From Armigeres subalbatus (Eukaryota > Arthropoda > Insecta > Diptera > Culicidae), in assembly GCF_024139115.2 (NCBI RefSeq), contig NC_085140.1, positions 102,808,988 to 102,872,987 of the forward strand: DNA of 64,000 nt, given 5' to 3'. The notes under the pieces were generated by a model, which did not search any database, was not told the origin of the DNA, and was given only the letters and a program-made list of their open reading frames with translations. The translations under genes and the position numbers were made by a program. Below, one piece after another: positions 9,802-21,800 of this stretch. Positions within the stretch are counted from its first letter, which is position 1. The number at the start of each line of letters is the position of its first letter.

Positions 9802-12800
9802 GTAGGCTCCCCCTCGAAAATACAGCAACCTCTTACAGTTCGATTGATCATCTCCTTTTAATCCTTTCAGATGCGGCCCCGGCTCGTTTGGAGCTTTCCG
9901 TGCCAATGCTTACGATCGTGGAGCAACCGGTGGACAAGTTTCGATTCCGATACCAATCGGAGATGCACGGAACCCATGGTTCCCTGATGGGCGTTCATAC
10001 CGAGAAGAGCAAGAAAACCTTCCCCACGGTGCAGCTGCATGGGTTCCGAGGTGAGGCCAAAATTCGGTGCTCACTGTTCCAGGTGGATCCAAATCGCAGG
10101 GCCGCCCACTCGCATAACCTAGTGATCAAAAGTGGCGACATCGATTTGAACGATCCCCATGATATCGATGTGAACGAAGAGTGCAACTACGTGGCCATGT
10201 TTCAGGGCATGGGAATCATTCACACGGCCAAGAAGAACATCGCCGAGGAGTTGAGCAAAAAGATGAAGAAGCAACGGGCAGTAGAGATGAACCGGGAGCT
10301 GTCCATCAGGGAGGAATATCAGATGCAGAAGGAAGCGGCCGAGATGGCCAAGACGATGAATCTTAATCAGGTGTGCCTGTGCTTCCAGGCCTATCAGGTG
10401 GATGCCACGACCGGACTTTGGACGCAGTTATGCGAACCGGTCTACTCCAATGCCATCAATAATATGAGTAAGTCTATTCGTACGTGACACACTCACGATG
10501 TTGGATCTAATTGATACGGTGTTTTGTTTCACAGAGAGTGCCCTGACTGGGGAGTTGAAGATCTGTAGGCTTAGTGCAACCGTTGGAAATGTTGACGGTG
10601 GAGAAGAAGTTTTCATGTTTGTTGAAAAAGTTTGTAAAAGTGAGTTGCATTTTATCGAGTGGTTTGAACAGCGGTCTAATGTGTTTCTTTTCGCAGACAA
10701 TATCAAGATCCGATTCTATGAATTGGACGATTACGATCAGGAGGTCTGGCAGGACTGGGGTTCGTTCTCGGAAGCGGACGTGCACCATCAGTACGCAATT
10801 GCTTTCAAGACGCCCGCCTACCACAATAAAGACATCACAGAGCCGGTGGAGGTGCTCATGCAGCTGTACCGACCCCGAGACAAGTGCCAAAGCGAACCGG
10901 TTCCCTTCAAGTACAAGCCTCGGTTAAATATTTCCCGAAAGCGGCCACGTGTTTGTTCCGGTTTACTATCGAACGAGATTCCCACGGTGGTTCCCAATGA
11001 ATCGGGCTCGAGTCGGTTACCGCCGTTCCACAATCCGTTCGGATTGGCTCCGCTTCAAACCCCCATCGGTGAGGCCGGTTGCAGCAGCAGCAGCAGCCAC
11101 ACCATCAGCAAAGAGTTCAACAAATCGGGCATCATTCAGGAGATTCTGGACAGCCACATTCCCAGCACAATAGCCGGCGATATATCGTTCAGTTCGAATG
11201 ATTTCAAAGATTTCGTACATTGTAACTCGGAAGGTAAAACTAAAGTGACGCTAATAAACGACAGTTAAGATTGATTGCCTCGTACTTTGTTTCTATTTCC
11301 CATGTTCTCATGTAACAGAATTACGTAAGCTCATCACCGAGATTGGTGAGGCGCAGGAGGAGTCAAAGCTGGAGACGGACGCCGTATCGGTCGGTCACGT
11401 TGACGAAGCGGCGGCGCAGTTTGAGCGTACGCTCGAGCAGTACCTGGAGCAGAACAGGCACGCCAAGGACGTGGAGATCCTGAAGAAGATTCTGGCCATC
11501 ATACGGTTGCTGTTCCGTAAGAACTACGACCAATGCCGGGAGTTGATATCGGCCCTGTGGATGTCGGCCAACAAGTTGAAAGTCAAGTGAGTAGCTTCTC
11601 TCCCGCTGTGCATGCTTTTCTTCAATTGGCGACGTTTGTCGTGGGATTTCTTTTGTTTCTGATTCAAATTAGGTTATCACGTGAAACAAACATTATTCTT
11701 TATTATCAAATTGGTAAATTTATTAAACTACGTATTTGGAATTTGAGTCAAAAACAAGTGGAATGTAATTTGCGTACTTTGCCTCGGTATTCCGAAACAG
11801 CTACCTCCAGTAGTACAAATCATGCATTGTTGATTGATGTAACTTGAACATAACGTGGTTAGATTGTAGATTGGTTGCAACAATTCTAGTCAATCATGAG
11901 TGTTGCTTGAACATAATGTTAACAAAGTTTTCCTTTTTCAATGAAATGTTATTAATAAATTGTTACATAAGTTTTGTGATAGTAATTTTGTTTGTCTACG
12001 CAGTATTAGTAATAAATGTGTTAAATATCGCTGCTTTGCTTATTTTATCGAAATTCTTTTATACATCAACTTTTGAAGAATATTATATCTATCATGTGTA
12101 GTTTGCAAATATTTTGTGGGACTGAGAATACAAATCACAAGCGATTTTTTGTTTTATTTTATAAACTGTGCATTAGAAGGCGAAACAATAATGCTTCCAG
12201 GTTCAACAGTTCCACATCAATATGTTAAACACATTATATAGAATAAGAGCTCCATGCTTTGCCGTTTTTTTAAACTAATTTGGAAGATTCTGCCTAAAAG
12301 TTTTTGCCTTTCTCGTATTTATCTTTAGCCTAGCTGTTAAATGCGGGTTGAAAGGCAATGAGGGCTCAACTCCTGTTCTGGTTTACAAAATTTCCGTGTT
12401 TTCAATTTTCTTCATTTCTTTGGGCATGAGAGTATCATCTTATTAGGCAGTATTGCCTGTATTGTTAGGCGGGCGATGCCTAAAATTTAAACCGAGTAAA
12501 AACAGAGAAAATATCACAATTCGCGTTGATTCGGAAATCCGCACAAAAACGATTTCAATGGAAATTGGTCTTTTAGTGGTTTAGTTTTTTCACGTACCGT
12601 GATGTGCCCTAATTTCGCGCGCGCCCTAACTTCGCGCATTATAAAATCATTTATTTTTTTCAATTTTTAGGTACCAGTCAAAATTGAAAAATCTGAAGGA
12701 TTACAAAATGTCATTGTTGTTGAATGTTTTTCACGAAAAAATTTGAAAAACAAACTTGGTTTAGTACACCAAATAAAATTATTTCAATTTGATCCTCCCA

Positions 12801-15800
12801 TCGACCGCCATATTTGCTTGTGCTTAGCACAGCGACGAAGAACATGACCCAAGTAAACAAATGATTTTACTGTACAAAACTGGCTACTTTTTGGAAATAT
12901 TTGTATCCATTATGCTCTGTTGGATATGTTTCTTCGTCATTACTATTGAAAAGTGTAAAATTTTATGTATTTTGTGTTTATTTAGACTTTCGCTTTGTGA
13001 GCGAAATTAGGTATATGAGAGTAATTATGGTGCTTAATTTCGTTTATTGTTGTTGCGTAGTTTCATTTGCAACATTCTAATAAAACAAAAGCAATATAAT
13101 ACACAGGACAGTTTTACATAGAATAGAACCCGAAAGGTTCATTCCCATACGCTTTTTATCTAATTTTCAGGCGGATAACCACCGACATCGACTAATGTTG
13201 ACTTGAAAAATCTTATAGATCAGTGCCTGCAATAGCTACCAAATCCGATGAGTAAAATGATGCTAAAATGTGCGATGTGTAAAATGATGCTAAACTTAAG
13301 ATGAAACTACAGCAGCTTTTTCGATAATGTATATAATATTGAAGATGTCTTGAATAAAACACATATTTGAAGATGTGCTATGTAAGAGATAGCGGAATTT
13401 AAGACTTTCTTTCATGACGTCTCGAAAATTTAAACTTTTTTTTATACACCAGCTAAACATTTCTCATACAATGCCTTTTTTCTTAAAATATGGTTTATAT
13501 TTCAGAAGCAAACGATATTTTAGGAATTATAACTTGTGTCAACTAAAATGCATGAAGTAAAATCTAAGCAAAGCTCCAGGGTCGAAATATAGGCACATAC
13601 CATTTCGACTAAAGAATGGGTCACTGACGGCTGTCTGATACCGTTATCTGCATATTTTGAACAATGGATGCATGCTTCTATTGGTTAATTGATTATATTT
13701 CATCAAACCAATAACGATATTCAATTCCAAACATAAGCGAAGTTAGAAACACTTTTGCGCGAAATTAGGAACTATCCTATTTTCTTGCGCGAAATAAGGA
13801 TCATACAACGGTCTTGGATTCATACTCCAATTTTTTTTAAATAGCAGCAAAATTTGCAAGTAACATTTTTTTGAGAACTTAGAATCCTTCTACTACGTGA
13901 TGCAGTAGCAAATGTTTCCAAATGGCCACTACATGTTTTTTAATGAACGTTTTAACTTTGTCAGATCTTAAGTGCGCGAAATTAGGGTACTTCACGGTAA
14001 AAATCTTAAAAAGCAAGTAAAAAAAACTTGAGGGTAAATTTGCATAAAAATCGTGTAATTTCACAAATTCCGTGTTGAAACCACTCAAGTATACGCAGTT
14101 TAGTGAGAACGTATAGTCGGAAACAAGAAAGTGGCCAGATAAAAAAGATATCAGAATAAAACGAAAAGGATGAAAGTCAATATGAGAACCTGGGAGACAG
14201 AAAATATATTAAGAAGACCACCCAAGTAGCACACGCAGCATCTCCAAAAAGCAACTTGTTTCTATTCAGTTTTATTAAAGGCATTGGAAAAACATCAGGG
14301 CACGAAGAAGTTGCATCAAGATGTCAAAAACGTTCGAATTGTTATCAATGTTTCATTAACATTGCAATGCAGTACGCGTTTGACATTCGGAAACAAGTGC
14401 ACTGCATGTTACATCCACGAAACAAAATCATTAAGTTGCATATTTTTTACCATGTAACTTCAATGCGTCTTTCAAAATTGAATTGTTTGTTTAAATTAAG
14501 TTACGGATAAGTTGAGTGTATCTTCATGTTTGATTTAGCATCGTTCAACGTTTTGACAACTCACAATATTTATTCCGGTGATGGTGCAATTAAGTAACAG
14601 AAAACCCGAGTACAAAACTTCATATTCGTATGGTCTTTATGGTGAGTCAACACGCAATCCCTTCGAATCCCAATCCCTATCAATAAATCGAATCCAGTTT
14701 TATATTTTTATTTTTTTTTCCGCTAACATTATTGCAATTTTACTGCAATCGAAGGATGTTTCCATAAGCTCCACCTCTTGCGCTTTTTAGATTGCAAGAG
14801 AGTTAGATTTGATGGTACATACACAAAGATTGCTTCTTTCCGAACAGTTGCAACACAGTGAAATCAAGACAAAATTTTCAAAACGACTTATCTGCTTTTG
14901 TAAACAAAGATTCAAACGACGATTCGACGAATCTGATAGCTCTCCCACGCAAACCAACACCATCAACAGGTAGCGGAAACCTTCACCTACCTATTGATGG
15001 TGTTGGTTTGCGTGGGAGAGCTATCAGATTCGTCAAATCGTCGTTTGAATCTTTGTTTACAAAAGCAGATAAGTCGTTTTGAAAATTTTGTCTTGAAATG
15101 TTCAGTAGTGAAACAAGCAGTGCTGCTTGGGTAATGATTTGAGTAGGGTCATGCACAAATTCGTCCATGGTGCTAATTACCGTCATTTTTCTTCTTCTTA
15201 TTGGCATTACATCCCAACACTGGGACAGAGTGTCTTACCGCACGGCTAAGGAGGGCCGTCATATCACATTCTAATTCAATAAATACTCGCGAATGATAAT
15301 TTAAATCAACGAAGTTATCACCTGGCGAGATAAAAAAAAGTGTACACCTTGGTCTAAACTCACCCAAAACATATTCCGGTGTTACTTTCTTGGAGAACAT
15401 TTGAAACATTTGCGGTTCATATTATTTGCATTTTTTCCTACCTTATTCGTATGACGAAGGAAATCCAACAGCATCTTCTCCAAGCAAATGCACGTAGCAT
15501 CACCATCAAAATCAATATAATTCACCAACTTTCACTACACTTGTTTACATTATTGTTTCACTGAGTACTAAATTAAAGCAATATCTATTGCTTAAGTAAA
15601 AATATTAGAGAAAAAATTACCGAAAAGTGTTAAAATTATCTGTTCTTTAAAGCTCTAGAAAGTTTGATTTTAATTTTCATCGTTGCCTTGTTTACAGTCG
15701 AAGAACGCGTTGCTAAACTAACGATTTGAATTGAAATAATCTTATGGAACACGTCTGATAATGCATCATGCAGTCAATAAAATTCGTTTGTCCAATTATT

Positions 15801-18800
15801 TTCCGCAAACGTGATAGACGAAAAGTCTCACAGATACATTTTTGCCTTTCTCGTACAACAAAGTTGTACCGAAAGGCTATCATTTCACTCCATAATCGAA
15901 CTTTTTATAGAAGTCTCGGAGATCCATGATGGCATTTACCAATCGACTCAGCTCGTCGAGCTGAACAAATATCTGTCTGTCCGTGTGTATGTGTGTGTGT
16001 GCACACGAAAACCGAAAAACATTCATATAGTAATTCTTAACCGATTTTCTCGCAACAAGTTGCATTCGAAAGGGGACAAAGCCTTGTTGATTATTGAATT
16101 TGATAACGATAAACCATTGCATTTAAACGTTATTAAGAAAATGGAATCGAACTATATAAGCGCCATATAAGGTTGATGTCTTGGCTAAATGTGAGAAAGG
16201 CAGTATCACCACTCGGTGAATTAAGTTGGGTTTTTTATTCAGAACTCGTTATATATACCAAAATTTTCTACTACACTGAACCATTAGAAAAGGGAGAATA
16301 ATTTCAAAATAGAATTTTTATGGCAACACTACCCAAGCATATGTTCCGCTCTTGTGTTAGTTGTTCTTGTTTTTCCGAAAAACCCCGGAAGTATGGCCTT
16401 TCGATCAACATGCGTAACCAAAGATAAATTTGCCCGTACCTATAGATAGTAGAATCCTGGGCGCTGCGGACTCGATGGGATCAAATTTTCAAGATATTTT
16501 GCTTGAAACTCGCAAATTTCCTCCCAGTGTTCACTGTACACGTTACGATTTTCTCACATTGAATTATCATTATGTTGATATTTATAAAATTAATTACAAA
16601 GATTTCGTCAATTTACCGCATCGTATATATTAACGTGTCGAATGTTAAATTAATTCATACCCTCCAGTTATGTTGAATCTGTTGATATATTTAAAATGAC
16701 GCCAGTAAATTGAAATTTTCTGAAAATGAGCTATATTTAGTATGAGTTGATTTATACGTGCACTCTCTCGTCTACGCTCAAAATGCACAAAACCTCTCTC
16801 GATGCGATGAATACTTTTTGACAGCTTACTTTGGAGATTCTTTGACACTCGTTTCAACTCTATCCGCAGCTCCCAGGTAGAATCTATAGATGAGCGAAAG
16901 CATGGCTGAGTCGGTTTTTTTGACCGTGCACACGCGCATATGACGTCACAGCCCTTAACATTTCCATTGAAATCGTGACGTCATGCTCGTTTGGAGACAC
17001 GTTTGACAGTTCGTTTGGAGACAGGGGATTTATCTTCGCTCATCTATATATTCCACTATCTATACCCGTACCTTAATGGGGGACCCTAATGTTGTTAAAC
17101 GATCTATCCGCAGTACGTCAGTCCAACCGGACAGTATCAGTAGTTCAACCCAACCGTGATCCTGCTAAATTTGACGCCCATTCCGATTATGTGCAACAAA
17201 TCATGCATTCAGAAGATTATTTTCATTTCATTTATTTAGTTAACATCTAAACAGATAACACTGAATCAACAATTTGATGCCACAATGCACGGTTCGAGGC
17301 CGCATCTCTCCATCCTCGGATACGCCCCACGCTCGCCAAGTCGTTCTGCACCTGGTCTGCCCATCTCGCTCGCTGCGCTCCACGCCGTCTCGTACCTGCC
17401 GGATCGGAAGCGAACACCATCTTTGCAGGGTTGCTGTCCGGCATTCTTGCAACATGTCCTGCCCATCGTACCCTTCCGGCTTTAGCTACCTTCTGGATAC
17501 TGGGTTCGCCGTAGAGTTGGGCGAGCTCATGATTCATTCTTCGCCGCCACACACCGTCTTCTTGCACACCGCCAAAGATGGTCCTAAGCACCCGTCTCTC
17601 GAATACTCCGAGTGCTTGCAAGTCCTCCTCGAGCATTGTCCATGTTTCATGTCCGTAGAGGACAACCGGTCTAATTAGCGTCTTGTACATGACACATTTG
17701 GTGCGGTGGCGAATCTTTTTCGATCGCAGTTTCTTCTGGAGCCCGTAGTAGGCCCGACTTCCACAGATGATGCGCCTTCGTATTTCACGACTAACGTTGT
17801 TGTCAGCCGTTAGCAAGGATCCGAGGTAGACGAATTCCTCGACCACCTCGGAAGTATCCCCGTCTATCGTAACACTGCTTCCCAGGCGGGCCCTGTCGCG
17901 CTCGGTTCCGCCCACAAGCATGTACTTTGTCTTTGACGCATTCACCACCAGTCCAACTTTTGTTGCTTCACGTTTCAGGCGGGTGTACAGTTCTGCCACC
18001 TTTGCAAATGTTCGGCCGACAATGTCCATGTCATCCGCGAAGCAAATAAATTGACTGGATCTGTTGAAAATCGTACCCCGGCTGTTACACCCGGCTCTCC
18101 GCATGACACCTTCTAGCACAATGTTGAACAACAGGCACGAAAGTCCATCACCTTGTCTTAGTCCCCGGCGCGATTCGAACGAACTGGAATGTTCGCCCGA
18201 AATCTTCACACAGTTTTGCACACCATCCACCGTTGCTTTGATCAGTCTGGTAAGTTTCCCAGGGAAGCTGTTCTCGTCCATAATTTTCCATAGCTCTACA
18301 CGGTCTATACTGTCGTATGCCGCCTTGAAATCAACGAACAGATGGTGCGTTGGGACCTGGTATTTACGGCATTTTTGAAGGATTTGCCGTACAGTAAAGA
18401 TCTGGTCCGTTGTCGAGCGGCCGTCAACGAAGCCGGCTTGATAACTTCCCACGAACTCGTTCACTAATGGTGACAGACGACGGAAGATGATCTGGGATAT
18501 CACTTTGTAGGCGGCATTGAGGATGGTGATTGCTCGAAAGTTCTCGCACTCCAGTTTGTCGCCTTTCTTGTAGATGGGGCATATAACCCCTTCCTTCCAC
18601 TCCTCCGGTAGCTGTTCGGTTTCCCAGATTCTGACTATCAGTTTGTGCAGGTAAGTGGCCAGCTTTTCCGGGCCCATCTTGATGAGCTCAGCTCCGATAC
18701 CATCCTTACCAGCTGATTTATTGGTCTTTAGTTGTTGAATGGCATCCTTAACTTCCCTCAAGGTTGGCTTCCATGGTTGGCTTCCATCGTCCGCTGAACT

Positions 18801-21800
18801 GACGTAGTCATCTCCTCCGCTGCCTTGACTTTCACTGCCTGTACTCTCAGCGCCATTCAGATGTTCCTCGTAGTGCTGCTTCCACCTTTCGATCACCACA
18901 CGTCCGTCCGTCAAGATGCTCCCATCCTTATCCCGGCACATTTCGGCTCGCGGCACGAAGCCTTTGCGGGATGCGTTGAGCTTCTGATAGAACTTGCGTG
19001 TATCTTGAGAACGGCACAGCTGTTCCATCTCCTCGCACTCCGCTTCTTCCAGGCGGCGTTTCTTCTCCTGAAAAAGGCGGGTCTGCTGTCTCCGCTTCCG
19101 TCTATAACGTTCCACGTTCTGCCGGGTACCTTGCTACAGCGCGACCGCCCGCGCTGCGTCCTTCTCCTCCAGAATCTGTCTGCACTCTTCGTCGAACCAA
19201 TCGTTCCGTCGACTTCGATCCATATACCCGACGTTGTTCTCCGCTGCGTCGTTAATGGCTGCTTTAACTGTACTCCAGCAGTCCTCAAGAGGGGCCCCAT
19301 CGAGCCCACCCTCTTCCGGCAACGCTGCCTCGAGATGCTGCGCGTATGCAGTGGCGACATCAGGTTGCTTCAGTCGCTCTAGGTCGTACCGCGGCGGTCG
19401 TCGGTACCGAACATTGTTGATGACGGATAGTTTTGGGCGCAGTTTAACCATCATCAGATAGTGGTCAGAGTCGATGTTAGCGCCACGATATGTCCTGACG
19501 TCGATAATGTCGGAGAAGTGCCGTCCATCAATCAGAACGTGGTCGATTTGTGGTTCTGTCTGCAGTGGTGATCTCCAGGTGTACCGATACGGAAGGCTGT
19601 GTTGGAAGTAGTTGCTGCGAATGGCCATATTCTTGGAGGCAGCGAAATCAATTAGTCGTAGGCCGTTTTCGTTCGTCAGCCGGTGTGCGCTGAACTTCCC
19701 AATAGTCGGTCTAAACTCCTCCTCTTGGCCAACCTGAGCGTTTAAATTTCCTATGATGATTTTGACGTCGTGGCTTGGGCAGCTATCGTACTCATGTTCC
19801 AGCTGCGCGTAGAATGCGTCCTTATCATCATCAGTGCTTCCGGAGTGTGGGCTATGGACGTTGATTATGCTGAAGTTGAAGAACCGGCCTTTGATCCTCA
19901 ACCTGCACATTCTCTCGTTGATCAGCCACCACCCGATCACGCGCCTTTGCATGTCGCCCATCACTATGAAAGCTGTTCCCAGCTCGTGTGTGTTGCCGCA
20001 GCTCTGGTAGATGGTATGATTACCTCTAAACCTTCGCACCATTGATCCCTTCCAACAAACCTCCTGCAGCGCTACGATGCCGAATCCACAGTCCTTGAGG
20101 ACATCGGCGAGTATGCGTGTGCTCCCGATGGGGTTGAGAGATCTGCAGTTCCACGAACCGAGTTTCCAATCGTCAGTCCCTTTTTCTTCGCAGTGGTTTT
20201 TGCCGATGGTTCCGGTCCGTACTTTCTTGTTGATTATTCGTTTTTTAAAGGCTGGCTTGCAGGGCCTGACACCAAACCCTCTAAATTTCCGGAGGACCAT
20301 TCCTCCTTATTTCCGGTGGACCATGGTGCACAGTTTCACTTAGAGTCCCTCGCTGGCACTCGGACGATGATCAGCCGCCCCTAACATGGAGAACGGACGC
20401 TGTTGTGAGCCGATCCTGACATGGAGAACAGACGCTCAATAAGATTTGCACCTCCGGAGAGGAGCAAACCCCCCCTTCCCTGTCAGCATACAACCATAGT
20501 TCCCACCAGGGTTGGTTACCCGATCTTCCCTAAGGTTGCTCGTATCCCGGCCAGCACCGGGGGGAGGTAGGGATAGGAGTTGCTGGGTAAGAGGCTAAGG
20601 ACCGCGAGATGGGGTCTATTTTATTCCTTCAGGTACGCGAAGTACCAATGGTACGCTTTACCCAGCAGAAGATTATATGCACTCGAAAAAAAAAATGCAA
20701 AACATTCTTTTGTGTGTTGATAAGAAAATTATTTTGAGCTTTTTAGTGGAATGTCTTCACTTGTCATAAGACGAGTTAATACAATCCCATTGAATTCCAC
20801 CACTTAATTGTATCTTGACAGATACGTATTTCGACCTCAAAAGTAAGGCCGTCTTCAGTGTCTCGTACTTGACTCGACTTGTCGTCGAGTCGAGTCGAGT
20901 CAAGTACGAGACACTGAAGACGGCCTTACTTTTGAGGTCGAAATACGTATCTGTCAAGATACAATTAAGTGGTGGAATTCAATGGGATTGTATTAACTCG
21001 TCTTATGACAAGTGATTCTTTTGTGTGTTACTTTTTATTGCATGACAAAACTTTGAGTATAACTAGTTGAGAGTGTAATATTTACATGTGCAGAATTTCG
21101 TCGCAATCTGTCAAGTAGTTATTGAGACATGAGATGAGATAAGACATCAAGTAGTCCTTTTCTGCAGCCACTTTGCTGTCAGAAAAGACCAGTTTTAAAT
21201 CGCCGATTTGACAAACACCGGCAAGCACAGCGTCGCGTTCTTTTCCAGGCGGGTATTTTGTTTTTGCTTTCGCCGTGTTACTAGTAGGTAGTCGGATATT
21301 TTTCAACTTCGGTATTGTCATAAACAAATAAACTCGGTAAAACCACAGATATGGTAACAGATGTGGTAAAACTAATTATTTCAATTTTGTGAACGTAAAT
21401 TATAGATAAAAAATACCTGATAAAATTATATGAACAATTGCAATCATGGACTACATACCGTTTAAAGAGTAAGTATTTGATAATTAATAGTTGAGGTTTA
21501 TTCGTATTGTTCCCTTTTATTCATTCAAAAAGGGATGGCCACACTGCGTTGCTCGTCACAAGAATCGTGGTGAAAAAAAATTAAATTGTGTGAGGGCATT
21601 CAGCTTCGAGTTGTCTTATCTCATCTCAGATTGAGACGCAATTCAAAAGGGAAATCGTGCTAAGTCTAGACCTGTGCGGTCTCACATGTGGATCGCGAAA
21701 CAGTTCGGAATCGACAATTCGACCGTGTCCTGTGTTGTAAAATCTTTCAAGGAGACCCATACGACACAGCGACAAGCTGATAGTAGCAGAAAAAGTGAAT

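Noticed and set aside
20757..21015. Two identical 66-residue proteins on opposite strands
   Set aside because: Necessarily identical because the DNA is a perfect inverted repeat; a fold-back element, not genes.
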